Notes: a model not told the origin generated them from the letters alone. Counted from the stretch's first letter, positions 1 through 7,239 are shown. The stretch is DNA of 12,180 nucleotides from JAGBWK01 sp964490275 (GCA_964490275.1 CAZBBL010000054.1:1-12180); one strand, 5' to 3'. Translations and numbers: made by a program.

Positions 1-2
1 CA

Positions 3-1148
3 TTCGTCATACCTAAGCCCTGGGGCGACGAAGACAAGTCGTTTGCCAAGATTATCGGCGCCTCGCAGGTGCCTGTGGCTTGGCGCGATGTCAATCGCGA
101 CTATGTCGAGAGCCGCATCGGCAAGGTGATGGACCCCGACGAATATTATCGTCTGCGCGATAAAATCTATGCCGATTTCAATTATATGCGCACCAACGAC
201 TTGGGCTGCATTGAGTTTTCGGGTCGCTATCCCGACAATCTTCTCGAGGAGATTAACAACTACTCGATTGTGGCCGGCGTTATAGCTCGTGCCGAGCAGT
301 TTGATATTATTCACTCTCACGATTGGCTGACTTATCCGGCCGGCATACATGCCAAGCAGGTGACGGGCAAGCCGTTGGTGATACACGTCCACGCTACCGA
401 CTACGACCGCTCGCGTGGCAATGTCAATCCTACGGTGTTTCGCATCGAGCGCGACGGCATGATCAACGCCGACCATATCATCACGGTGTCAAATCTTACG
501 CGCCGCACGGTCATTGAGAAATATGGCATCGACCCGGCCAAGGTCACGACGGTCCACAATGCCGTAGTGCCTCTGAGCCAAGATTTGCTCGATGTAGAGG
601 TCAACAAGCCCAAAGAGAAGGTGGTCACCTTCTTGGGACGTATCACGATGCAGAAGGGACCGGAATATTTTGTTGAGGCTGCGGCCAAGGTGCTCAAGCT
701 CGACCACAATGTGCGCTTTGTGATGGCCGGCAGCGGCGATATGATGAACAAGATGATAACCTTGGCTGCGGAGCGTGGCATTGCCGACCGCTTCCACTTT
801 CCCGGCTTCCAAAAGGGCAAGGAGGTTTATCAGATGCTCAAAGCCTCTGACGTATATATCATGCCGTCGGTGTCGGAGCCTTTCGGCATTTCGCCTTTGG
901 AGGCTATGCAGATGGGTGTTCCCTCAATTATCTCGAAACAGTCGGGGTGTGCCGAAATTCTGACCAATGTCGTGAAGACCGACTATTGGGACATCGACGC
1001 TATGGCCGACGCAATCTACTCTATCCTCAACTACCCCGCGATGTATCATCAACTGCGCGAGGACGGTTTGGCCGAAGTTGCCCAAATCACATGGGACAAA
1101 GCCGGCAAAAAAGTTATCGATATCTACAACCAAGTACTCAACCGCTAA
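3..1148 (+). CDS. GT4-family glycosyltransferase, 5' end missing
   Basis: The reading frame is open to the left edge, so the start codon lies outside the window. The GTG at 69 is internal, because codons 3-68 continue a good protein (FVIPKPWGDEDKSF). About 381 residues are visible, and I guess that a few tens are missing. It has the two-domain GT-B layout: an N-terminal domain with HSHDW (codons from 312) and a C-terminal Rossmann domain opening with FLGRITMQKGPEYF (near 630-670). The retaining-GT signature E-x7-E is present in SEPFGISPLEAM (Glu codons at 876 and 900), which contacts the nucleotide-sugar donor. A nucleoside-diphosphate-glucose donor and an alpha-glucan or glycogen role are inferred from the GH57 gene 12 bp downstream. 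From general knowledge, this GT4-GH57 pair often follows a glycogen debranching enzyme gene in Bacteroides, which would lie left of the window. Confidence 0.9.
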   Translation, partial: FVIPKPWGDEDKSFAKIIGASQVPVAWRDVNRDYVESRIGKVMDPDEYYRLRDKIYADFNYMRTNDLGCIEFSGRYPDNLLEEINNYSIVAGVIARAEQFDIIHSHDWLTYPAGIHAKQVTGKPLVIHVHATDYDRSRGNVNPTVFRIERDGMINADHIITVSNLTRRTVIEKYGIDPAKVTTVHNAVVPLSQDLLDVEVNKPKEKVVTFLGRITMQKGPEYFVEAAAKVLKLDHNVRFVMAGSGDMMNKMITLAAERGIADRFHFPGFQKGKEVYQMLKASDVYIMPSVSEPFGISPLEAMQMGVPSIISKQSGCAEILTNVVKTDYWDIDAMADAIYSILNYPAMYHQLREDGLAEVAQITWDKAGKKVIDIYNQVLNR

Positions 1149-1160
1149 TCAGCAGAAACA

Positions 1161-2579
1161 ATGAAAGCTATTTGTTTTTATTTCCAAATACATCAGCCGT
1201 TCCGTCTCAAACGTTATCGTTTTTTTGATATCGGCAACGACCACTACTACTACGACGACTTTGCCAACGACGATATTATCGACCGTATCGCCCAACGCTC
1301 TTATATCCCTGCCGCCAAGACGCTACTGAACATGATTGAGCAGAGCGGACGCCGCTTTAAATGTGCTATCTCTATATCGGGCGTGGCGCTGGAGCAATTT
1401 GAACGCTATGTGCCTGAGATGAACGATTTGCTGCGCCAGCTTGTCGACACCGGTTGTGTCGAATTTTTGGCCGAAACCTATGCCCACTCGCTCGCTTCGC
1501 TGGCCGACCCCGAGGAGTTTGCGTTGCAGGTGAAGCAGCACGGCGACAAGATTCATGAGCTGTTTGGCGTGCGTCCGAAGGTGCTCCGCAACACTGAGCT
1601 TATCTATAGCGACGATATCGCTCCGCAGGTGCTCGCCATGGGCTATAAGGGTGTCATCACCGAGGGTGCAAAGCATATCCTTGGATGGAAGTCGCCCAAC
1701 TATGTCTACACTTCGGCTTCGGCGCCCAAGCTGAAGATGCTTCTGAAAAATTCAAAGCTCAGCGACGATATCACGTTCCGCTTCTCGAATACGAATTGGA
1801 GCGAATATCCGCTGACGGCCGACAAATATATCGGTTGGATTGCCGACACTCCCGCCGAGGAGCAGGTGGTCAATCTGTTTATGACGTTGGAGACGTTTGG
1901 CGAGCTGCAATCTCGCGAAAGCGGCATCTTCCAATTTCTCGAGGCGTTGCCTCGCTTCGCTGCCGAGCGCCAAATCGATTTCATCACGCCCTCTGAGGCT
2001 ATCTCAAAAATCAAGGCTGTAGGGTCGTTGTCGGTGCCTTATCCTATTTCTTGGGCCGATGAGGCGCGCGACACGTCGGCTTGGATTGGCAACAAGTTGC
2101 AGAAGGAGGCGTTTGAGAAGCTCTATTCGGTGGCTGAGCGTGTGCATCTTTGCGACGACCGCCGTCTGAAACAAGATTGGAATTATCTGCAGACGTCAGA
2201 CCATTTCTTCTATATGTCGACCAAGCATATGGCCGACGGCGATGTCCACAGCCACTATAGTCCCTACGATTCGCCTTATGCGGCTTTCACCAACTATATG
2301 AATGTGCTTGCCGACTTTATTGTGCGTGTCGAGGAGCAATACCCGCTGTCGATTGAAAATGAGGAGCTCAATTCGCTGCTGACTACTATCCGCAATCAGG
2401 CTCGCGAGATTGAGACTCTGCAAAAAGAGGTTGCGACGATGCGTCTCAACGAGGAGCATCTCAATGAGGAGCATTTGCTCAGAGAGAAGGCTGCTCCGGC
2501 CAAGAAAGCTCCGGCTAAGAAGGCTGCTGCGGCTAAGAAACCGGCTACAAAGAAGGCTGCGGCAAAGAAGGCAGAGTAA
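1161..2579 (+). CDS. GH57 alpha-amylase-like protein lacking the catalytic Asp, with Lys/Ala-rich tail
   Basis: This 472-residue protein starts 12 bp after the glycosyltransferase stop, probably in the same operon. GH57 motifs run in order: HQPFR (11-15), SGVALEQ (73-79), RNTELIY (143-149) with the nucleophile Glu146, the motif-4 segment FMTLETFGE (240-248), and ISWADEARDTSAWIGN (296-311). In active GH57 alpha-amylases motif 4 normally reads DxExFG, with Asp as acid/base. Here the aligned residue is Thr242 (codon ACG, 1884-1886), so hydrolysis is doubtful. Residues about 397-440 look like coiled coil and include a tandem LNEEH repeat. The last 30 residues are almost only Lys, Ala and Pro, like a histone H1 tail. 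There is no signal peptide, so it should be cytoplasmic. A role in glycogen or alpha-glucan turnover is inferred from family and neighbour; it may be non-catalytic. The family call is firm and the function is not. Confidence 0.9.
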   Translation: MKAICFYFQIHQPFRLKRYRFFDIGNDHYYYDDFANDDIIDRIAQRSYIPAAKTLLNMIEQSGRRFKCAISISGVALEQFERYVPEMNDLLRQLVDTGCVEFLAETYAHSLASLADPEEFALQVKQHGDKIHELFGVRPKVLRNTELIYSDDIAPQVLAMGYKGVITEGAKHILGWKSPNYVYTSASAPKLKMLLKNSKLSDDITFRFSNTNWSEYPLTADKYIGWIADTPAEEQVVNLFMTLETFGELQSRESGIFQFLEALPRFAAERQIDFITPSEAISKIKAVGSLSVPYPISWADEARDTSAWIGNKLQKEAFEKLYSVAERVHLCDDRRLKQDWNYLQTSDHFFYMSTKHMADGDVHSHYSPYDSPYAAFTNYMNVLADFIVRVEEQYPLSIENEELNSLLTTIRNQAREIETLQKEVATMRLNEEHLNEEHLLREKAAPAKKAPAKKAAAAKKPATKKAAAKKAE

Positions 2580-2600
2580 ACGATATGCCAATATAAAGAT

Positions 2601-2632
2601 GTAGAGGCGAGGCCGTTGGGCCTCGCCTCTAC
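2601..2632. terminator. Perfect 14-bp hairpin between convergent genes
   Basis: The arms at 2601-2614 and 2619-2632 are perfectly complementary (GTAGAGGCGAGGCC and its reverse complement) around a 4-nt GTTG loop. It sits between the GH57 stop (2579) and the der stop (2653), so it could end transcription from both sides. The T tracts are poor: on the plus strand TTTTATTATTTTT starts only about 15 nt downstream, and on the minus strand there is no clear run. Its sequence resembles a REP-type palindrome (see the element at 7779-7798), so it may be a repeat used as a terminator. Confidence 0.65.
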
Positions 2633-2652
2633 TCAGATATAGGGATGTTTTA

Positions 2653-3972
2653 TTATTTTTCGCGCATGAAGACGCTGATGGGGGTGCCATGGAAGTCCCA
2701 ATGCTCGCGTATTTTGTTTTCGAGATAGCGGCGGTAGGGTTCTTTGACCCATTGGGGCAGGTTGCAGAAGAAGATGAATGTTGGTATCTTGGCGCCCTTG
2801 AGCATGGTGATATATTTGATTTTGACGTATTTGCCTTTGTTGGCTGGTGGGGGATATGCGGCGATGTCTTCGAGCAGCATGTTGTTGAGCTGAGAGGTGG
2901 GCACTACGCGCTCGCGGTTGTTGTAGACTTCGACGGCTGTTTCCAACACCTTATATATACGTTGTTTGGTGAGGGCCGATGTGAAGATGATGGGGAAGTC
3001 GACGAATGGGGCAAAGCGTTGGCGGATAGCGTTTTCGAATGTGCGTATGGCATTTTGGCTTTTGTCTTCGACGAGGTCCCATTTGTTGACGCATACGACG
3101 AGGCCTTTTTTGTTGCGCTGTATCAGTGAGAAGATGGCTACGTCTTGAGCTTCGATGCCGCGGGTGGCGTCGATCATGAGCATGCAGACGTCGGAGGCTT
3201 CGATGGCGCGAATGGAGCGGATGACGGAGTAGTATTCGATGTCTTCGTTTACTTTGTTTTTTTTGCGAATGCCGGCGGTGTCGACCAGATAGAAGTCAAA
3301 GCCAAATTTGTTGTAGCGTGTGTAGATGCTGTCGCGGGTTGTGCCTGCGATGTCGGTGACGATGTTGCGTTCTTCGCCGATGAAGGCGTTGATAATCGAC
3401 GATTTGCCGGCGTTGGGGCGACCGACGATTGCAAATTTGGGTATTGCTTCGAGCAATTCTTGGTCGTCATCGTCTTTTTCGGGCATTTGTTTGAGCACGT
3501 CGTCGAGGAGGTCGCCGGTGCCGAAACCGCTGACGGCAGAGACGGGGTAGGGGTCACCCAGGCCGAGGGCGTAGAACTCGGGTACGTTGTAGAGCCAGTC
3601 GTTGGAGTCGACTTTGTTGGCGACGAGGATGACGGGTTTGCGCGATTTGCGGAGTATCTCGGCGACGTGGTCGTCGAGGTCGGTAACGCCGTTCATGGCG
3701 TCGACGACGAAGAGTATGACGTCGGCTTGCTCGATTGCGAGGGCTACTTGTTTGTTGATTTCGCCTTCGAAGATGTCTTCGGAGTTGACTACCCAGCCGC
3801 CGGTGTCGACGATAGAAAATACGACGCCGCCCCATTCTACCTTGCCATACTGGCGGTCGCGAGTGGTGCCGGCGGTTTCGTCGACGATAGCGGTGCGCGA
3901 TTGAGTCAGTCGGTTAAAGAGAGTCGATTTGCCCACGTTGGGGCGTCCGACGATTGCTACGAGTTGTCCCAT
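2653..3972 (-). CDS. der: Ribosome biogenesis GTPase Der (EngA)
   Basis: This 439-residue protein has the double-GTPase layout unique to Der. Domain 1 has GRPNVGKS (9-16), DTGGW (56-60) and NKVD (119-122). An acidic linker (EKDDDDQE) follows. Domain 2 has GRPNAGKS (184-191), DTAGIRKK (231-238) and NKWD (296-299). The rest is the KH-like C-terminal domain, and the length is normal for the family. Der is a cytoplasmic GTPase that binds the 50S subunit late in its assembly and is usually essential. It lies downstream of era on the same strand with a 70-bp gap that contains a probable promoter -7 box. The ATG at 3972 gives the expected N-terminus MGQLVAIVGRPN. There is no Shine-Dalgarno sequence, as is usual in Bacteroidetes. 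All key residues are intact. Confidence 0.97.
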   Translation of the reverse strand: MGQLVAIVGRPNVGKSTLFNRLTQSRTAIVDETAGTTRDRQYGKVEWGGVVFSIVDTGGWVVNSEDIFEGEINKQVALAIEQADVILFVVDAMNGVTDLDDHVAEILRKSRKPVILVANKVDSNDWLYNVPEFYALGLGDPYPVSAVSGFGTGDLLDDVLKQMPEKDDDDQELLEAIPKFAIVGRPNAGKSSIINAFIGEERNIVTDIAGTTRDSIYTRYNKFGFDFYLVDTAGIRKKNKVNEDIEYYSVIRSIRAIEASDVCMLMIDATRGIEAQDVAIFSLIQRNKKGLVVCVNKWDLVEDKSQNAIRTFENAIRQRFAPFVDFPIIFTSALTKQRIYKVLETAVEVYNNRERVVPTSQLNNMLLEDIAAYPPPANKGKYVKIKYITMLKGAKIPTFIFFCNLPQWVKEPYRRYLENKIREHWDFHGTPISVFMREK

Positions 3973-4011
3973 TTTGCGTATGTGTTTACGTTATATAGTG
4001 GTTGATATTTG

Positions 4012-4019
4012 CAAAGTTA
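4012..4019 (-). promoter_or_regulatory. Probable der promoter -7 box
   Basis: On the minus strand this reads TAACTTTG, a full match to the Bacteroidetes -7 consensus TAnnTTTG, about 40 nt before the der ATG. No good -33 TTTG is seen at the expected distance. It suggests that der can be transcribed separately from era. Confidence 0.45.
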
Positions 4020-4042
4020 GCTAATTTTTGTGAGATAGAGGG

Positions 4043-4936
4043 CTATTCGATGTAGCCAAAGGTGCGGAGCTTGTTGTCGCGGTTGCGCCAGTTGGGCTCT
4101 ACTTTGACAAACATTTCGAGGTAGATGCGTTTGTTGAAGAAGTGTTCGATGTCTTTGCGAGCTTCGGAGCCTACGCGTTTGAGCATTGAGCCACCGCGGC
4201 CGATGATGATGCCTTTTTGGGAGTCGCGTTCGACGTAGATGACGGCCATGATATGGATTGAGGAGTCGGTTTCGTCAAATTTTTCGACAATTACTTCGGT
4301 GGCGTATGGCACTTCTTTGTCGTAGTTGAGCAATATTTTTTCGCGTATTATTTCGGTGACGAAAAATCGTGCGGGTTTGTCGGTGAGGGCGTCTTTGCCG
4401 AAGTAGGGTGGGCAGACGGGCAGCAGGCTGACGATGCGTGCCATGAGGTTGGTGACGTTGAAATGCTCTTTGGCTGAGGTTGGGAATATCTCGGCGTTTG
4501 GCAGTAGCTGTTGCCATCGGTCGACGATTTGATTGAGGTCGTCTTGTCCTTTGAGCAGGTCGATTTTGTTGATTACCAACAATACGGGGATTTTTTCTTT
4601 GGCTACTTTGGCGAGGAATTCGGCGTTTTTTGTGGGGTCTTCGACTACGTCGGTGACGTAGAGGAGGATGTCGGCGTCGGTAAGGGCGCCTTCAGAGAAG
4701 CTGAGCATGCTCTCTTGGAGTTTGTATTTTGGGGATAGCACGCCCGGGGTGTCGGAGAATACGATTTGGTAGTCGTCGTGGTTGACGATGCCCATGATGC
4801 GATGACGTGTGGTTTGCGCTTTGGCGGTGATGATGCTTACGCGCTCGCCTACGAGGTCGTTCATGAGGGTTGATTTGCCCACGTTGGGGTTGCCGACGAT
4901 GTTTACGAATCCTGCTTTGTGCTGTTGGTTGGCCAT
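4043..4936 (-). CDS. era: GTPase Era
   Basis: This 297-residue protein has an N-terminal GTPase domain: GNPNVGKS (15-22), the switch-I QTTRH typical of Era (41-45), DTPG (62-65) and NKID (123-126). The C-terminal KH domain has GIIIGRGGSMLKRVG (242-256). Era binds the 3' end of 16S rRNA during 30S assembly and couples ribosome maturation to growth. The length is normal and all motifs are intact. The ATG at 4936 places the G1 motif at residue 15, as expected. It lies between fabH and der on the same strand. A terminator-like hairpin and a possible promoter in the 97-bp gap before it suggest that it can be expressed independently of fabH. Confidence 0.97.
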   Translation of the reverse strand: MANQQHKAGFVNIVGNPNVGKSTLMNDLVGERVSIITAKAQTTRHRIMGIVNHDDYQIVFSDTPGVLSPKYKLQESMLSFSEGALTDADILLYVTDVVEDPTKNAEFLAKVAKEKIPVLLVINKIDLLKGQDDLNQIVDRWQQLLPNAEIFPTSAKEHFNVTNLMARIVSLLPVCPPYFGKDALTDKPARFFVTEIIREKILLNYDKEVPYATEVIVEKFDETDSSIHIMAVIYVERDSQKGIIIGRGGSMLKRVGSEARKDIEHFFNKRIYLEMFVKVEPNWRNRDNKLRTFGYIE

Positions 4937-4949
4937 GATTGCGAAAAAG

Positions 4950-4980
4950 ATAAGATATTGTCTCTGTATGTTAAAACAAA
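4950..4980 (-). promoter_or_regulatory. Possible era promoter
   Basis: On the minus strand TTTG (4977-4980) is followed after 19 nt by TATCTTAT (4950-4957), a 6 of 8 match to TAnnTTTG. The -33 box lies inside the U tract of the preceding terminator, so terminator and promoter would abut. The match is imperfect. Confidence 0.4.
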
Positions 4981-5007
4981 AATAGCACCTGAAAAGATGC
5001 TATTTTT
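4978..5007 (-). terminator. Intrinsic terminator after fabH
   Basis: Complementary 10-bp arms at 4998-5007 and 4978-4987 (AAAAATAGCA and its reverse complement) enclose a 10-nt loop. On the minus strand the hairpin is followed by TTTTTGTTTT. It begins 27 nt after the fabH stop. The stem is AT-rich, so its strength is uncertain, but position and shape fit. Confidence 0.65.
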
Positions 5008-5033
5008 GTAAAATTTTTCTGTTTTGGCCTTGA

Positions 5034-6017
5034 TTAAAGGTCCCAAATCAGGTACATAGCGCCCCAGGTGAATCCGGCGCCAAAGGCTGTGAGCAAAAGG
5101 CGGTCGCCTTTTTTGAGTTTGCCTTTGTATTCGTCGAGACACAGGGGGATTGAAGCAGCCGATGTGTTGCCGTAGTGCTCGATGTTGACCAACACTTTCT
5201 CAGAGGGGAATCCTGCGCGCGACGAAACGGCTTCGATGATGCGGAGGTTGGCCTGATGAGGGATGAGGTAGTCGACGTCGTCGACGGTGAGGTTGTTGCG
5301 TTTCATCACGTCGAGCGAGGCGTTGAGCATGTCGGTGACTGCGTTTTTATATACGTTTTTACCCTCTTGGTAGAGGTAGTTTTCGCCGGCATCAACGGTT
5401 TCGTGGGTGGTAGGTTTGACGGAGCCACCGGCTTTCATGAGCAGGTGTTCCAGTCCGGCACCGTCGACGTGGAATACGCCGTCGACTACGCCGGTAGCCT
5501 CTTCGGTGGGCTCAACGATAACGGCGGCAGCGGCGTCGCCAAACAGGGGGCATGTGGCGCGGTCTTGATAGTTGACCATCGACGACATTTTTTCTGCTGC
5601 AACGACGAGCACTTTTTTGCGCATGCCTGAGCGGATGTAGGCTGTGGCGTCTTCCAAGGCTACGATAAATCCGGCGCAAGCGGCCTGGATGTCATATGCG
5701 TAGCAGTTTTTCAATCCGGTTTTTTCGGCGATAACCGATGCGGTAGAGGGGAAACGGTAGTCAGGGTTTGATGTGGCGCAGATGACCAGGTCGATGTCTT
5801 GGGGATTGGTGTTTGTTTCGGCCAGGAGCTTCTCAACGGCTTTGGCGCCGAGATAAGAGGAGCCGGCGCCCTCGATTTTGAGGATGCGGCGTTGTTTGAT
5901 GCCTACACGTGTAGTAATCCATTCGTCGTTGGTGTCGACCATTTTCGACAACATCTCGTTGTCGAGGATGTCATCGGGCACATAAGATGCGATGCCTGAA
6001 ATTCTTGCGTTTACCAT
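5034..6017 (-). CDS. fabH: Beta-ketoacyl-ACP synthase III
   Basis: This 327-residue protein has the thiolase fold and starts fatty-acid synthesis by condensing an acyl-CoA (usually acetyl-CoA or a branched primer) with malonyl-ACP. The catalytic triad is visible: Cys114 in QAACAGF, His254 in PHQANLRI and Asn284 in HYGNTSAAS. The C-terminal FGAGFTWGA loop is also present. Length and motifs are those of a normal active FabH, and it should be cytosolic. It lies downstream of yceD and rpmF, as in many bacteria, but plsX, which sits between rpmF and fabH in E. coli, is absent. Instead there is a 204-bp non-coding leader with a probable -7 box and an inverted repeat. The substrate preference cannot be read from the sequence; branched primers are common in Bacteroidetes. 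Confidence 0.96.
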   Translation of the reverse strand: MVNARISGIASYVPDDILDNEMLSKMVDTNDEWITTRVGIKQRRILKIEGAGSSYLGAKAVEKLLAETNTNPQDIDLVICATSNPDYRFPSTASVIAEKTGLKNCYAYDIQAACAGFIVALEDATAYIRSGMRKKVLVVAAEKMSSMVNYQDRATCPLFGDAAAAVIVEPTEEATGVVDGVFHVDGAGLEHLLMKAGGSVKPTTHETVDAGENYLYQEGKNVYKNAVTDMLNASLDVMKRNNLTVDDVDYLIPHQANLRIIEAVSSRAGFPSEKVLVNIEHYGNTSAASIPLCLDEYKGKLKKGDRLLLTAFGAGFTWGAMYLIWDL

Positions 6018-6032
6018 TGTTTAATGTGAATG

Positions 6033-6066
6033 TTAGATACGGTTTGACAATTCGTGGCGTATCTAA
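6033..6066. promoter_or_regulatory. 9-bp inverted repeat upstream of the fabH start
   Basis: TTAGATACG (6033-6041) and its perfect reverse complement (6058-6066) are separated by 16 nt. The inner edge is 15 nt from the fabH ATG on the minus strand. It could be an operator for a dimeric regulator or a leader hairpin that affects translation. No known operator was recognised. Confidence 0.45.
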
Positions 6067-6124
6067 AACAGTAGCAGTGGTGCTCAAGACGAAACCCCTA
6101 TATAAGACAAAGCCGACGTGGTGT

Positions 6125-6132
6125 CAAAAATA
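6125..6132 (-). promoter_or_regulatory. Probable fabH promoter -7 box
   Basis: On the minus strand this reads TATTTTTG, a full match to TAnnTTTG, and would give a fabH leader of about 100 nt that includes the inverted repeat at 6033-6066. No convincing -33 box at 19-21 nt was found. Confidence 0.4.
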
Positions 6133-6176
6133 ACGATTGCCACGCCCAACGCTTATGTCTGTGTCGGGGATTGCGC

Positions 6177-6201
6177 CGCCCGGGGGTTGATGACCCGGGC
6201 G
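6177..6201 (-). other. GC-rich hairpin after rpmF
   Basis: Perfect 8-bp arms CGCCCGGG (6177-6184) and CCCGGGCG (6194-6201) with a 9-nt loop lie 20 nt after the rpmF stop on the minus strand. GATT (6169-6172) and AATC (6202-6205) could extend the stem past a 4-nt bulge. No U tract follows, so it is not a standard intrinsic terminator. It may be an RNA-processing or stabilising structure that sets the yceD-rpmF message apart from fabH. Confidence 0.5.
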
Positions 6202-6221
6202 AATCCACTACGATACCTGTC

Positions 6222-6407
6222 TTAGACAGCAGCCGACTTTTCGATAGCGACTTTGCCGCGGTAGTAACCGCATTCGCTGCATACACAGTGGTAAACGTGC
6301 CATGCGCCGCAGTTGGGGCAGATAGCGAGAGTGGGCATAGCAGCTTTGTCGTGTGTTCTACGTTTAGCTGTACGAGTCTTCGATTGTTTGCGTTTAGGAT
6401 GTGCCAT
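6222..6407 (-). CDS. rpmF: 50S ribosomal protein L32
   Basis: This 61-residue basic protein begins MAHPKRKQSKTRTAKRRTH, the classic L32 N-terminus. It has a four-cysteine zinc ribbon, CPNCG (30-34) and CSECG (43-47), so it is the zinc-binding form. It is a structural part of the large ribosomal subunit. It follows the DUF177/YceD gene with a 72-bp gap, a pairing conserved across most bacteria, and is probably cotranscribed from the yceD promoter. The length is normal. Confidence 0.97.
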   Translation of the reverse strand: MAHPKRKQSKTRTAKRRTHDKAAMPTLAICPNCGAWHVYHCVCSECGYYRGKVAIEKSAAV

Positions 6408-6479
6408 TTCTTTTTATAATTATCTTGTTTTTATTTGTCAGATGTTGAGTATAATAGTCAACTTGGTTTGATGTCGGTT

Positions 6480-7061
6480 TCAGGCTTCGGGGTTGAAGTC
6501 TTTGAGTTTGTCCCAACGCGCATCGGTGGTGGTGATGTCGTCGTCGGCCATGCGCTCCATTTCGTCGATGAGCTGCTCTTGAATCAGGGCGTCTTCGTCG
6601 TCGTCGCCGTCGGTGGCGCGGTGTTTTTTCAGCAGGGCGCTCATGGCGCGGTTGCATTTACCCATTGGGTGGACGTGCTTGATAGGTATGGCCAGAGCTA
6701 CCGTGTCGTGAATCATGTAGGCGACGTTGAGGTAGCTGTCGCTTTCGGGAATCTGCAAGAAGTCGTTGTCTTCGCTATAGTCGTCGCCATATTTCACGAT
6801 GATGTGATATGTGGTGTCGACGGGCAAGTCTAAGTCGTCTAAGCAGCGGTCGCAAGCGACGGTCACCGTGCCGGTGACGGCAAACTGCATATCGTAGCAG
6901 TCGTTTTTGTGTTCAACGGTCAGTTTTACGAGAATGTCGGCGTTGCGCACGTCGTTGTCCTCCATATTGACAAAGAATTGCTTGCCGAGTCGATATTCAA
7001 ATTGCTCGACTCCAACGGGCATGCTCTTCAGGGGCAATTTATATTCGGTGAACTTTCCCAT
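6480..7061 (-). CDS. DUF177 (YceD-like) protein, probable 23S rRNA accumulation factor
   Basis: This 193-residue protein is recognised by its place directly before rpmF, by the conserved C-D-R-C motif (70-73, ACDRCLDDL), and by a mixed beta N-terminus with an acidic C-terminal part (TDGDDDEDALI). Proteins of this family (YceD in E. coli, and a plant homologue) have been linked to 23S rRNA accumulation. The molecular role is not firmly known, and it may be a zinc or RNA-binding protein. It is cytosolic with no signal peptide. The ATG at 7061 lies about 30 nt downstream of a strong promoter match, so it should head the yceD-rpmF transcript. The family call is good; the function is general knowledge rather than shown here. 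Confidence 0.88.
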   Translation of the reverse strand: MGKFTEYKLPLKSMPVGVEQFEYRLGKQFFVNMEDNDVRNADILVKLTVEHKNDCYDMQFAVTGTVTVACDRCLDDLDLPVDTTYHIIVKYGDDYSEDNDFLQIPESDSYLNVAYMIHDTVALAIPIKHVHPMGKCNRAMSALLKKHRATDGDDDEDALIQEQLIDEMERMADDDITTTDARWDKLKDFNPEA

Positions 7062-7087
7062 AGACAGTAAACGCTGAAAAAACTGTG

Positions 7088-7118
7088 CAAAATTAGCTAT
7101 TATCTTCTAAATAATCAA
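7088..7118 (-). promoter_or_regulatory. Promoter of the yceD-rpmF operon
   Basis: On the minus strand TTG (7116-7118, within GTTG) is followed after 20 nt by TAATTTTG (7088-7095), a full match to TAnnTTTG with correct spacing. It lies 26 nt before the DUF177 ATG. Confidence 0.65.
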
Positions 7119-7201
7119 CTTTTTCCAAAATTTTTATTCGATTGCGCCTCTGTGGCGTAAGAATTTGGGCTTGGGATAATGATTTTTAGAAAATTTGTTC
7201 A

Positions 7202-7209
7202 TATCTTTG
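7202..7209 (+). promoter_or_regulatory. Promoter -7 box of tRNA-Leu
   Basis: TATCTTTG matches TAnnTTTG fully and ends 30 nt before the mature tRNA 5' end. The -33 region (about 7178-7183) is weak. Confidence 0.55.
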
Positions 7210-7239
7210 CACCGTTGTTGCCACAACGCCTATTTCGAT

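Noticed and set aside
3145..4005. Long open frame of 286 codons on the plus strand
   Set aside because: It lies antisense to der, whose GTPase motifs are beyond doubt. The frame is open because of biased codons on the other strand, and its translation is low-complexity D/V/F/G with no domain.
6435..6833. Open frame of 132 codons opposite the DUF177 gene
   Set aside because: It is a shadow of the yceD-rpmF region with no recognisable motif, and the composition is an artefact of the opposite coding strand.
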